The notes below the pieces were generated by a model that saw only the letters and a program-made list of their open reading frames with translations, was not told the origin of the DNA and searched no databases. From assembly GCA_029265505.1 (NCBI GenBank), contig JAJUII010000005.1:1-35695 (forward strand): 35,695 bases of DNA, written 5' to 3'. Source of the stretch: Aeromicrobium choanae. Lineage in GTDB: Bacteria; Actinomycetota; Actinomycetes; Propionibacteriales; Nocardioidaceae. Below are positions 9,039 to 18,198 of the stretch, one piece after another. Within the stretch, counting starts at the first letter, position 1, and every line of letters begins with the position of its first letter. A program made the position numbers and the translations under genes.

Positions 9039-10376
9039 TCAGACTCCTCGGAACAGGTTGATCCGATCGATGTACTTGGCGCGCTTCTCCTCGTCCGTCA
9101 CGCCCAGACCCTCCTGCGGGGCGAGGGCCAGGACGCCGACCTTGCCCTGGTGCTTGTTCTGGTGCACGTCGAGCGCGGCCTGCCCGGTCTCGGCGAGCTC
9201 GTAGACCTTCGACACCGTCGGGTGGATGAGGCCCTTGTCGATGAGGCGGTTGGCCTCCCAGGCCTCACGATAGTTCGCGAAGTGCGAGCTCTTGATGTTC
9301 TTGAGGTTCATCCACAGGTACCGGTTGTCGTACTGGTGCATGTACCCCGAGGTCGACGCGCAGGTGATGATCGTGCCGCCCTTGCGCGCGACGTAGACGC
9401 TGGCTCCGAAGGTCTCACGGCCCGGGTGCTCGAAGACGATGTCGGGGTCCTCGCCGCCGGTGAGCTCGCGGATCTTCTTGCCGAAGCGCTGCCACTCCTT
9501 CGGGTCCTGGTTGTGCTCGTCCTTCCAGAACTTGTAGCCCTCGGCCGAGCGGTCGATGATGTGCTCGGCGCCGAGCTTGCGCACGATCTCGGCCTTCTCG
9601 GGGCTGGAGACGACGCACACCGGGATGGCGCCGCCGTTGAGGGCCATCTGCGTCGCGTACGAGCCCAGACCGCCCGAGGCGCCCCAGATCAGCACGACGT
9701 CGCCCTGCTTCATGTTGGCGCCGTTCTTGCTCACCAGCTGGCGGTAGGCGGTCGAGTTCACCAAGCCGGGGGAGGCGGCCTCCTCCCAAGTCAGGTGCGC
9801 CGGCTTGGGCATGAGCTGGTTGGCCTTGACGATCGCCAGCTCGGCCAGGCCGCCGAAGTTCGTCTCGAAGCCCCAGATCCGCTGCTGCGGGTCCATCATC
9901 GTGTCGTCGTGACCGTCGGGGCTCTCCAGCTCGACCGACAGGCAGTGCGCGACGACCTCCTGGCCCGGCTTCCAGGCGTTGACGCCCGGGCCCGTGCGCA
10001 GGACGACGCCGGCCAGATCCGAGCCCACGATGTGGTATGGCAGGTCGTGACGCTTGCTGTACTCGCTGAGCTTGCCGTAGCGCTCCAGGAAGCGGAACGT
10101 CGAGACCGGCTCGAAGATCGACGACCACACGGTGTTGTAGTTGATCGCGCTGGCCATGACGGCCACGAGCGCCTCACCGGGCGCGAGCTCGGGCACCGGG
10201 ACGTCGTCCAGGTGCAGGCTCTTGCGCGGGTCCTTCTCGCGCGTCGTCAGACCCTCGAACATCGTCTCCTCGTCCTTGTGGACGGTGACGGCGCGGTAGG
10301 ACTCGGGGATTTCCAGGTTCTGGTACGTCTCGGCGCTACGGTCGCCGGACATGATGGCATCGAGGATGTGCTGCAC
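9039..10376 (-). CDS. ccr: crotonyl-CoA carboxylase/reductase
   Basis: AINYNTVWSSIFEPVSTFRFLERYG...YHIVGSDLAGVVLRTGPGVNAWKPGQEVVAHCLSVE...RIWGFETNFGGLAELAIVK...GGTIITCASTSGYMHQYDNRYLWMNLKNIKSSHFANY, diagnostic Ccr sequence; GTG start with GAAGGA SD. Confidence 0.97.
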   Translation of the reverse strand: MQHILDAIMSGDRSAETYQNLEIPESYRAVTVHKDEETMFEGLTTREKDPRKSLHLDDVPVPELAPGEALVAVMASAINYNTVWSSIFEPVSTFRFLERYGKLSEYSKRHDLPYHIVGSDLAGVVLRTGPGVNAWKPGQEVVAHCLSVELESPDGHDDTMMDPQQRIWGFETNFGGLAELAIVKANQLMPKPAHLTWEEAASPGLVNSTAYRQLVSKNGANMKQGDVVLIWGASGGLGSYATQMALNGGAIPVCVVSSPEKAEIVRKLGAEHIIDRSAEGYKFWKDEHNQDPKEWQRFGKKIRELTGGEDPDIVFEHPGRETFGASVYVARKGGTIITCASTSGYMHQYDNRYLWMNLKNIKSSHFANYREAWEANRLIDKGLIHPTVSKVYELAETGQAALDVHQNKHQGKVGVLALAPQEGLGVTDEEKRAKYIDRINLFRGV

Positions 10377-10454
10377 GGAGGATCCTTCGTGTTCGGGGGT
10401 GCAGATGGATTGCGGTGATGTTACTGGCGGGGAACCTGCGCCGCCTCTCGGGGA

Positions 10455-10901
10455 TCAGTGCGAGGCGGCGGGCTCGACCAGCTCGACGAGCACTCCACCG
10501 GCGTCCTTCGGGTGGACGAAGTTCACGCGGCTGTCGGACGTGCCGCGCTTGGGCACGTCGTAGAGGAGTCGCACGCCGCGGTCCCGCAGGGTGGCCGAGA
10601 CCGCGTCGATGTCAGTGACACGGTACGCCAACTGCTGGATGCCCGGACCGTTGCGGTCGAGGAACTTGGCGATGGTGGAGGTCTCGCTCAGCGGGGCGAG
10701 CAGCTGGATGCACGATCCGGAGTCGCCCACGGCGAGCATCGCCTCCCGCACGCCCTGCTCCTCGTTGACCTCCTCGTGGATCGACTCCAACCCGAACACC
10801 CGCGAGTAGAACTCGATGGCGTCGTCCAGGTCGGGGACGGCGATGCCGACGTGGTCGATGGCGGTGAGCAGGTGGCCCGGAACGAGTGAGTCGCTGGTCA
10901 T
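10455..10901 (-). CDS. methylmalonyl-CoA (ethylmalonyl-CoA) epimerase
   Basis: AIDHVGIAVPDLDDAIEFYSRVFGLESIHEEVNEEQGVREAMLAVGDSGSCIQLLAPLSETSTIAKFLDRNGPGIQQLAYRV...FVHPKDAGGVLVELVE. Confidence 0.94.
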   Translation of the reverse strand: MTSDSLVPGHLLTAIDHVGIAVPDLDDAIEFYSRVFGLESIHEEVNEEQGVREAMLAVGDSGSCIQLLAPLSETSTIAKFLDRNGPGIQQLAYRVTDIDAVSATLRDRGVRLLYDVPKRGTSDSRVNFVHPKDAGGVLVELVEPAASH

Positions 10902-11041
10902 GCGCGCAGCCTAGTACGGGGTCGCCGCCCCCTTCGCAACGACCACGATCCGGAGGATGATGGGTGCGTGGACACCGCACCGGGCCGCCGTCGGCCGTGA
11001 GTACAGTGGCCCCCAACGCACGCACCGAAGGAGCACGTTTC

Positions 11042-12232
11042 ATGACCACTACCGTCATCGTCGCCGGAGCGCGGACGCCGATCGGTCGCCTCCAGGGCGG
11101 CCTCAAGAGCCTGTCCGGCTCCGATCTCGGCGGCATCGCGATCAAGGGCGCTCTCGAGAAGGCCGGCATCACCGGCGACCAGGTCGACTACGTGATCATG
11201 GGTCAGGTGCTCGGCGCGGGCGCCGGCCAGGTCCCCGCACGCCAGGCCGCCTACAAGGGCGGCATCCCGCTGGACGTCCCGGCCATCACCGTCAACAAGG
11301 TCTGCCTCTCGGGCATCAACGCCATCGCCCTGGCCGACCAGCTGATCCGCGCCGGTGAGCACGAGGTCGTCGTCGCCGGCGGCCAGGAGTCGATGACCCA
11401 GGCCCCGCACCTGCTGGTGGGCTCGCGCGCCGGCTTCAAGTACGGCCGCGTCACGATGCTCGACCACATGGAGTACGACGGCCTGTGGGACTCGCTGACC
11501 GACCAGGCGATGGGCTCGCTGACCGAGTCGCGCAACGCCGGCACCGACAACCTCACGCGCGAGGAGCAGGACGCGTTCGGCGCCCGCTCGCACCAGCTCG
11601 CGGCCGCGGCCCAGAAGAACGGCGTCTTCGACGACGAGATCGTCCCGGTGGAGATCCCGCAGCGCAAGGGCGACCCGATCGTCGTCAGCGCCGACGAGGG
11701 CGTGCGCGGTGACACGACCGCCGAGTCGCTCGGCAAGCTGCGTCCGGCGTTCTCCAAGGAGGGCACCATCACGGCCGGCACCGCCAGCCAGATCTCCGAC
11801 GGTGCCTGCGCGCTCGTCGTCATGAGCAAGGACAAGGCCGAGGAGCTCGGTCTGGAGTGGATCGCCGAGATCGGTGCCCACGGCAATGTCTCGGGTCCGG
11901 ACTCGACTCTGCAGGAGCAGCCGGCCAACGCGATCATCAAGGCTGCCGAGAAGGAGGGCATCGCTGTCTCCGACATCGACCTGTTCGAGCTCAACGAGGC
12001 CTTCGCCGCCGTCGGCATCGTCTCGGCCCGCAAGCTCGGTGTCAGCGAGGACAAGGTCAACGTCAACGGCGGCGCCATCGCGCTCGGCCACCCGATCGGC
12101 ATGAGCGGTGCCCGCATCGTGCTGCACCTGGCGCTCGAGCTCAAGCGGCGCGGTGGCGGCACGGGCGCCGCGGCGCTGTGCGGCGGCGGCGGTCAGGGTG
12201 ACGCCCTGATCATCCGCGTGCCGCAGGCCTGA
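11042..12232 (+). CDS. acetyl-CoA C-acetyltransferase (thiolase)
   Basis: [24 protein letters not shown]...[18 protein letters not shown] (active-site Cys)...[20 protein letters not shown]...[14 protein letters not shown]. Confidence 0.96.
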   Translation: MTTTVIVAGARTPIGRLQGGLKSLSGSDLGGIAIKGALEKAGITGDQVDYVIMGQVLGAGAGQVPARQAAYKGGIPLDVPAITVNKVCLSGINAIALADQLIRAGEHEVVVAGGQESMTQAPHLLVGSRAGFKYGRVTMLDHMEYDGLWDSLTDQAMGSLTESRNAGTDNLTREEQDAFGARSHQLAAAAQKNGVFDDEIVPVEIPQRKGDPIVVSADEGVRGDTTAESLGKLRPAFSKEGTITAGTASQISDGACALVVMSKDKAEELGLEWIAEIGAHGNVSGPDSTLQEQPANAIIKAAEKEGIAVSDIDLFELNEAFAAVGIVSARKLGVSEDKVNVNGGAIALGHPIGMSGARIVLHLALELKRRGGGTGAAALCGGGGQGDALIIRVPQA

Positions 12233-12242
12233 TCGCGCGCCG

Positions 12243-13202
12243 TTGAACGCACGCACCATCGACGTCACCGACCTGGTCACGCGGGCGCGAGCCGGCGAGG
12301 CCAGGTCGGTGGCGCGTCTGATCACCCTGGTCGAGGACGAGTCCGAGCACCTGCGCCAGGTGAGCGCGGCGCTGGCTCCGCTCGTGGGCCGCGCCCACGT
12401 CATCGGGTTGACCGGCTCGCCCGGCGTGGGCAAGTCGACGACCACCTCGGCGCTGGTGACCGAGTTCCGGGCCCGCGGTCGACGGGTGGGGGTCCTGGCC
12501 GTCGATCCCACCTCGCCGTTCAGCGGGGGAGCGTTGCTCGGCGACCGGATCCGCATGCAGGAGCACGCCACCGACCCGGACGTGTTCATCCGGTCGATGG
12601 CCAGCCGGGGACACCTGGGCGGGCTGTCGTGGGCGACGCCGCAGGCGATCCGGGTGCTCGACGCCGCCGGGTGCGACGTCGTGCTCCTGGAGACCGTCGG
12701 CGTCGGACAGTCCGAGGTGGAGGTCGCCGGACTGGCCGACACCACGGTCGTCCTGCTCGCGCCCGGCATGGGCGACGGCATCCAGGCGGCGAAGGCCGGA
12801 ATCCTGGAGATCGGGGACGTCTTCTGCGTCAACAAGGCCGACCGCGACGGCGCCACGACGACACGACGCGAGCTGCGCACGATGCTGTCGATGTCGAGCC
12901 GTGAGGACGGCTGGAAGCCGCCGATCGACCTCACAGTGGCCAGCGAGGGTCGGGGGATCGCCGAGCTCGTGGACGATCTGGAGGCCCATGCCCGTCACCT
13001 GCGGCAGACCGGGCAGCTCGAACGCCGTCGGACCGCGCGACTGCGTCGGGAGATCCAGTCGATCGCCCTGGACCAGGTCCGGCGCCGCTTCGTGCTCGAC
13101 GGCGGCGAGGAGCTCGACGAGCTGGCCGCTCGCGCCCAGGCCGGCGAGATCGACCCCTTCGCGGCAGCCGACGAGCTGCTCCGCCGCGCCTCCGACACCT
13201 GA
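12243..13202 (+). CDS. meaB: methylmalonyl-CoA mutase-associated GTPase MeaB
   Basis: VIGLTGSPGVGKSTTTSALVTEFRARGRRVGVLAVDPTSPFSGGALLGDRIRM...ETVGVGQSEVEVAGLADTTVVLLAPGMGDGIQAAKAGILEIGDVFCVNKAD; TTG start. Confidence 0.95.
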   Translation: MNARTIDVTDLVTRARAGEARSVARLITLVEDESEHLRQVSAALAPLVGRAHVIGLTGSPGVGKSTTTSALVTEFRARGRRVGVLAVDPTSPFSGGALLGDRIRMQEHATDPDVFIRSMASRGHLGGLSWATPQAIRVLDAAGCDVVLLETVGVGQSEVEVAGLADTTVVLLAPGMGDGIQAAKAGILEIGDVFCVNKADRDGATTTRRELRTMLSMSSREDGWKPPIDLTVASEGRGIAELVDDLEAHARHLRQTGQLERRRTARLRREIQSIALDQVRRRFVLDGGEELDELAARAQAGEIDPFAAADELLRRASDT

Positions 13203-13229
13203 GCGTCGACGTCCGGTAGAACTGTCAAG

Positions 13230-13382
13230 GTGAAGAAGGCAGTGATCCTGGTCGTGGGGCTCTTCGTGCTGTACTTCCTGCTGACGAGTCCCACCGAGGC
13301 CGCCGACGTGGTGCGCGCGGTGACCGACCTGACGATGGACGCCTTCGGACAGGTCGCGGTGTTCCTCGCCGAGTTCTTCTGA
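13230..13382 (+). CDS. 50-aa small membrane protein
   Basis: GTG..TGA encodes MKKAVILVVGLFVLYFLLTSPTEAADVVRAVTDLTMDAFGQVAVFLAEFF; one TM helix; fills the gap between meaB and the next gene; not in ORF track. Confidence 0.65.
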   Translation: MKKAVILVVGLFVLYFLLTSPTEAADVVRAVTDLTMDAFGQVAVFLAEFF

Positions 13383-13389
13383 GTCGGCC

Positions 13390-14058
13390 GTGTTCGATCG
13401 GGTGGGAATCGAGCAGGCGCCACCGGGACTGTGGCGCCGGTTCTGGCGCCGCCTGCACGAGCCGTATCCCGAGCCGGACCACAACCGCGCCCTCATCCGC
13501 CGGCTCAATCCGCGATCGGGCGAGCAGATCCAGCGCGTGGTGCCCAAGCATCTGATCGTGTACCTGCCGGTGCCGATCGCGGTCGGTGCCCTGGCGCTCT
13601 GTCTGGGCGTGGCGCTGTTCCACTGGAACGCCCTGACGATCCTGCTCATCTGGCTCTCGCTCGCGGCCGTGGTCGTCACCGTCTGTCGGGCGTTTCTGGT
13701 GTGGCGCGACGTCTTCGTGCTGACGAACTGGCGGGTCGTGCGCCTCAGCGGCTTCTTCACCACGCGGGTCGCGACGATGCCGATCAACCGGATCCTGGAC
13801 ATGACCATGACTCGGCCTCCGCTGGGCCGGGTGCTCGGCTACGGCCACTTCGTCTTCGAGTCGGCGGCCCAGGAGCAGGGCCTGCGGGAGATCCGCTTCG
13901 TGCCCGACATCCTCACGATCGATCACGAGATCAACAACGCGGTCAACAAGGAGCACCGCCGTCGTGCGTCGATGGGGCTGCCGCCGGACCACCGGGCCAC
14001 GGGTCTGCCGCCGGACGTCGAGACGACCGACCCGATCCCGGGGCTGGGACCTCTCTAG
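13390..14058 (+). CDS. PH (bPH2-like) domain membrane protein
   Basis: HLIVYLPVPIAVGALALCLGVALF two TM segments, then VFVLTNWRVVRLSGFFTTRVATMPINRILDMTMTRPPLGRVLGYGHFVFESAAQEQGLREIRFV. Confidence 0.85.
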   Translation: MFDRVGIEQAPPGLWRRFWRRLHEPYPEPDHNRALIRRLNPRSGEQIQRVVPKHLIVYLPVPIAVGALALCLGVALFHWNALTILLIWLSLAAVVVTVCRAFLVWRDVFVLTNWRVVRLSGFFTTRVATMPINRILDMTMTRPPLGRVLGYGHFVFESAAQEQGLREIRFVPDILTIDHEINNAVNKEHRRRASMGLPPDHRATGLPPDVETTDPIPGLGPL

Positions 14059-14068
14059 ACTGGATCCC

Positions 14069-14977
14069 ATGAGCTTCTCGCAGTCCGGTGCGTTCGACCT
14101 GTCCTCGCTGGCCAAGCCTCGCCCGGAGCAGGGCTCGGCCGCCGCCGACTCCGGCGTCGTCTACGTCATCGACGTCACCGAGGCCGACTTCCAGCAGGTC
14201 GTTCAGTCCTCCCTGAGCCATGTCGTCGTCCTCGCGCTGTGGTCCCCGCGGTCACAGCAGAGCATCGAGTTCAACGAGGTGCTGGCACGGGCGACCTCCG
14301 CCTACGGCGGTGCGCTGCAGCTCGCGCGCGTGGACGTCGACGCCAACCCCGGCATCGGTCAGGCGCTGCAGGTCCAGGCGGTGCCGTTCGTCGCCGGACT
14401 CATCCAGGGGCGTCCGGTCCCGCTCTTCCAGGGCACCGTCGACGCCGCCGAGGTCACGCGATTCTTCGACGAGCTCGTCCGGCTCGCCCAGCAGAACGGG
14501 CTGACCGGTCGGGCTCAGCCGTCGGGCGCGGCGCCGGAGGCACAGCAGCCGGACGAGCCGCAGGAGGACCCGCGCTTCGCGGCGGCCGACGAGGCCTACG
14601 CCCGCGGTGACTTCGCCGCGGCGATCGCCGAGTACGAGCGGCTGCTCACCGAGTCGCCCGCCGACGCGGAGGTGGCCGAGCGCCTCGCGGCGACCAAGCT
14701 GTACTCGCGTGTGGCGGGCGCCGACCTCAATGCGGCACGGGCCGCGGCCGCCGACGATCCGAACGACATCGACGCTCAGCTGCTGGTCGCCGACCTGGAC
14801 GTCACCGGCGGCCACGTCGAGGACGCGTTCGCGCGGCTGCTCGACGTCATCCGACGTACGAGCGGCGACGACCGCGATCGGGTGCGCGAGCGCCTCGTCG
14901 AGCTGTTCACCGTGGTCGGGCTGACCGATCCCCGGGTCGCGCAGGCCCGTCGCTCGCTGGCCGCCGCGCTGTTCTGA
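14069..14977 (+). CDS. thioredoxin-like/TPR protein (YbbN/CnoX-like) lacking the CXXC motif
   Basis: VIDVTEADFQQVVQSSLSHVVVLALWSPRSQQSIEFNEVLARA...ARVDVDANPGIGQALQVQAVPFVAGLIQGRPVPLFQG; C-terminal YARGDFAAAIAEYERLL TPR-like. Confidence 0.85.
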   Translation: MSFSQSGAFDLSSLAKPRPEQGSAAADSGVVYVIDVTEADFQQVVQSSLSHVVVLALWSPRSQQSIEFNEVLARATSAYGGALQLARVDVDANPGIGQALQVQAVPFVAGLIQGRPVPLFQGTVDAAEVTRFFDELVRLAQQNGLTGRAQPSGAAPEAQQPDEPQEDPRFAAADEAYARGDFAAAIAEYERLLTESPADAEVAERLAATKLYSRVAGADLNAARAAAADDPNDIDAQLLVADLDVTGGHVEDAFARLLDVIRRTSGDDRDRVRERLVELFTVVGLTDPRVAQARRSLAAALF

Positions 14978-14988
14978 GGAAGGTCGGC

Positions 14989-15891
14989 TCAGCCGTCCTC
15001 GCGGACCGGGTCCGGCTGGCGCGGGGCCTCGCGATACGCCGGCAGCGGCCCGGCCTCGAGTGCCTCGAGCAGCTCGATCGTGGCCAGGGTCGCCCTCTCG
15101 CGGACGGTGTCCAGGTCGCACCAGTGCACGGCCTTGATCTCGGTGCGCTGCAGCGCCATCTGCTCGACCATGTCGGGCTCGACGACGCCGAGGTCGAACA
15201 CGAACAGGCACGCGTCGTCCCAGTGGCTCCACGGCGGCAGCCAGTTCATCGTCACCAGACCCTCGATCGTCACCGTGACGCCGAGCTCCTCCTGCAGCTC
15301 GCGCACCAGCCCGAGGGCGGGACTCTCGCCGACCTCGACCACGCCGCCGGGCAGGTCCCACTCGCGCTTGTAGGTCAGCTCGCACAACAGGATCCGGCCC
15401 GCGGTGTCGCGCAGCAGCCCCTGCCCGATCACCCGCTTGCGCGGCAGGCCGGCGTTGAGGATCGACACGAATCCCTCACGGGAGAACACCGGCGGGTCGT
15501 CGATCACCCGCCCCAGGAGGATGTGGTCGGGAGCGTCGCCGGGGGTGCGGGCCACGCCCTCGCGCCGCAGACCGGCGATCGAGGCGGCGCGCAGGGCCAG
15601 CGGGTCGTCGCTGGACACCCGTGCCTCGACACGCGTCCAGCCGAGCTCCGTGAAGGCGTGCTCGACGGCGACCCGCAGCGCGCGGCTGGCGACCATCGCG
15701 CCGGGTCCGGAGGCGAAGTTCCAGCGCATCGAGCCCGTGTGCCGGCCGGCCTTGCCGGGGGCGCGCTGCAGGGCGACCGTGCCGATGCGCTCGCCGCCGT
15801 AGACGACCGCGAACCCGTCCAAGTCGTCGGTGCCGCTTGTGGGCTCGAGCACCAGGTCGTCGTCACGCAGCGCGGGGGAGGTGTCGGTCAC
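14989..15891 (-). CDS. GNAT-like domain fused to NUDIX hydrolase
   Basis: N-half ALRVAVEHAFTELGWTRVEARVSSDDPLALRAASIAGLRREGVAR (GNAT-like); C-half GGVVEVGESPALGLVRELQEELGV (Nudix box G-x5-E-x7-RExxEExG-like). Confidence 0.88.
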   Translation of the reverse strand: MTDTSPALRDDDLVLEPTSGTDDLDGFAVVYGGERIGTVALQRAPGKAGRHTGSMRWNFASGPGAMVASRALRVAVEHAFTELGWTRVEARVSSDDPLALRAASIAGLRREGVARTPGDAPDHILLGRVIDDPPVFSREGFVSILNAGLPRKRVIGQGLLRDTAGRILLCELTYKREWDLPGGVVEVGESPALGLVRELQEELGVTVTIEGLVTMNWLPPWSHWDDACLFVFDLGVVEPDMVEQMALQRTEIKAVHWCDLDTVRERATLATIELLEALEAGPLPAYREAPRQPDPVREDG

Positions 15892-15929
15892 GTGGCCGAG
15901 GCTACCCGTCCTCGTGATGGAATCGACCC

Positions 15930-16415
15930 ATGACCGATCCGCGGATCCGCCCCGCCACCGCCGACGACGTGCCCGCCATGGTGCGCCTCGTGCACGACCT
16001 GGCCGCCTACGAGAAGGCGCCCGAGCAGTGCGTCCTGACCGAGGAGATGCTGCACGAGCGTCTGTTCGGCACGGCGCCGGCGCTGTACGCCCACGTCGCC
16101 GAGGTCGAGGGCACGGTGGTCGGCATCGCGATCTGGTTCCTCAACTTCTCGACCTGGGACGGGGTGCACGGCATCCACCTGGAGGACCTGTACGTCGACC
16201 CGGACCACCGGGGGAGCGGCCTGGGCAAGGCGTTGCTGGTCGAGCTGGCACGCATCTGCGTCGAGCGGCGGTACAGCCGACTGCAGTGGCAGGTCCTGGA
16301 CTGGAACACGCCGTCGATCGACTTCTACCGCGCGCTCGGCGCCGTCGATCTGGAGGAGTGGCGCACGTATCGCCTCGCCGGCGAGGCGCTGCAGGCCCTC
16401 GGCTCGGCGTCGTGA
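15930..16415 (+). CDS. GNAT family N-acetyltransferase (diamine acetyltransferase-like)
   Basis: IRPATADDVPAMVRLVHDLAAYEKAPEQCVLTEE...IWFLNFSTWDGVHGIHLEDLYVDPDHRGSGLGKALLVELARI. Confidence 0.92.
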   Translation: MTDPRIRPATADDVPAMVRLVHDLAAYEKAPEQCVLTEEMLHERLFGTAPALYAHVAEVEGTVVGIAIWFLNFSTWDGVHGIHLEDLYVDPDHRGSGLGKALLVELARICVERRYSRLQWQVLDWNTPSIDFYRALGAVDLEEWRTYRLAGEALQALGSAS

Positions 16416-16460
16416 CGCTGCCCTATGCTCGGGCCAACCGACACAGGAGGTAGTACGGCC

Positions 16461-17240
16461 ATGGCCGAATTCGTCCGACTCGAGGGGGCCGACGGCGTCG
16501 GCACGATCCGACTCGATCGCCCCAAGATGAACGCCCTCGACGCGCAGGTCCAGCGTGAGCTGATCGAGGTCGCCCGTGAGGCCGATCGCCGCGAGGACGT
16601 CTCGGCGGTCGTCGTCTACGGCGGCGAGCGCGTGTTCGCCGCGGGCGCGGACGTCAAGGAGATGGCCGAGATGGGCTTCGTGGAGATGTCCTCCCACGGA
16701 CATCTGCTGCAGGAGTTCACTCGGGCGATCGCGGCGATCGGCAAGCCCACCGTGTCGGCGATCACCGGATTCGCGCTCGGCGGCGGCTTGGAGGTCGCGC
16801 TGGCGACCGACCTGCGCTTCTGCGCCGACGACGCCAAGCTCGGCCAGCCCGAGATCCTGCTGGGCATCATCCCCGGCGCGGGCGGCACGCAGCGGCTCGC
16901 CCGCCTGGTCGGTCCGGCCAAGGCCAAGGACCTGATCTACACCGGCCGGTTCGTCGACGCCGAGGAGGCGCTGCGGATCGGTCTGGTCGACCAGGTGCAT
17001 CCCGCCGCCGAGGTCTACGAGCGCGCGGTGGCTTGGGCGAGCCGGTTCGTCGGCGGTCCGTCCATCGCCCTGCGGACGGCCAAGGAGGTCATCGACCGCG
17101 GCCTGGAGGTCGACCTGCAGACCGGCCTGGAGATCGAGCGCGCCGGGTTCACCGGGCTGTTCGCGACCGAGGACCAGATCACCGGCATGAGCTCCTTCAT
17201 CGAGAACGGACCGGGCAAGGCGACGTTCTCCGGACAGTGA
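16461..17240 (+). CDS. enoyl-CoA hydratase/isomerase family protein
   Basis: RVFAAGADVKEMAEMGF...SAITGFALGGGLEVALATDLRFCADDAKLGQPEILLGIIPGAGGTQRLARLVG; both hydratase glutamates present; AGGAGG SD. Confidence 0.93.
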   Translation: MAEFVRLEGADGVGTIRLDRPKMNALDAQVQRELIEVAREADRREDVSAVVVYGGERVFAAGADVKEMAEMGFVEMSSHGHLLQEFTRAIAAIGKPTVSAITGFALGGGLEVALATDLRFCADDAKLGQPEILLGIIPGAGGTQRLARLVGPAKAKDLIYTGRFVDAEEALRIGLVDQVHPAAEVYERAVAWASRFVGGPSIALRTAKEVIDRGLEVDLQTGLEIERAGFTGLFATEDQITGMSSFIENGPGKATFSGQ

Positions 17241-17290
17241 CCCACGCCACACCTCGCGGGACTGTCGCCCAAGTGACTTTTGGGTAACAT

Positions 17291-17321
17291 CGCGGGAGGC
17301 AAGGGTCGCCTCACTCCCGCG
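17291..17321 (+). other. hairpin in the ech-etfB intergenic region
   Basis: CGCGGGAG (17291-17298) / CTCCCGCG (17314-17321) perfect 8-bp arms. Confidence 0.55.
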
Positions 17322-17401
17322 TTTCGGCGCGTGGCAAGGTTGACTCGATAACTCGCGGGTGACGAACGTCTCTCGCGCCCCGAATTCACAGGAGGGTCCT
17401 C

Positions 17402-18184
17402 GTGACCAAGATCGTTGTCGCTGTGAAGTACGTGCCGGACGCGACTGCGGACCGCACGTTCGACGAAGCGGATCACACCGTCGACCGCGAGAACGTCGAT
17501 GGCCTGCTGTCCGAGCTGGACGAGTACGCCGTCGAGCAGGCTCTGCAGGTCGTCGAGGCCGGCGAGGGCGAGGTGACCGTGCTGACGGTCGGCCCGGCCG
17601 ACGCCGCCGACGCGGTGCGCAAGGCGCTGCAGATGGGCGCCGACGCCGGCGTCCACGTCGAGGACGACTCGATCGCCGGCTCGGACGCGTTCGCGACCTC
17701 GCTCGTGCTCGCCAAGGCGATCGAGAAGCTCGAGTACGACATGGTGTTCTTCGGCATGGCGTCGACCGACGCCGGCATGGGCGTCGTCCCGACCCTCGTC
17801 GCCGAGCGTCTGGGTCTGCCCGCGGTCACCTACGCCTCGGAGCTGACGGTCGAGGGTGACACGGTGAAGATCCGCCGCGACGGTGACGCGGCCACACAGG
17901 AGATCGAGGCGAGCGGCAAGCTCGTCGTCTCGGTCACCGACCAGACCGGCGAGGCTCGCTACCCGTCGTTCAAGGGCATCATGGCCGCCAAGAAGAAGCC
18001 GGTCGAGCAGTGGAGCCTGGCCGACCTGGGCATCGACGCCGGTGAGGTCGGTCTGGACAACGCCTGGACCAAGGTCCTGTCGACGACGCCGCGCCCGCCG
18101 CGCACCGCCGGCGAGATCGTCACCGACGAGGGAGACGGCGGCATCAAGCTGGTCGAGTTCCTCGCGTCCAAGAAGTTCGTGTGA
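17402..18184 (+). CDS. etfB: electron transfer flavoprotein subunit beta
   Basis: TKIVVAVKYVPDATADRTFDEADHTVDRENVDGLLSELDEYAVEQALQ...FFGMASTDAGMGVVPTLVAERLGLPAVTYASEL. Confidence 0.95.
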   Translation: MTKIVVAVKYVPDATADRTFDEADHTVDRENVDGLLSELDEYAVEQALQVVEAGEGEVTVLTVGPADAADAVRKALQMGADAGVHVEDDSIAGSDAFATSLVLAKAIEKLEYDMVFFGMASTDAGMGVVPTLVAERLGLPAVTYASELTVEGDTVKIRRDGDAATQEIEASGKLVVSVTDQTGEARYPSFKGIMAAKKKPVEQWSLADLGIDAGEVGLDNAWTKVLSTTPRPPRTAGEIVTDEGDGGIKLVEFLASKKFV

Positions 18185-18198
18185 GTAGGAGCCTGACC

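Noticed and set aside
9030-10418. 462-aa plus-strand ORF covering ccr
   Set aside because: Complement of the clear Ccr gene on the minus strand; composition RDVLVLAGHDD-like is a shadow pattern.
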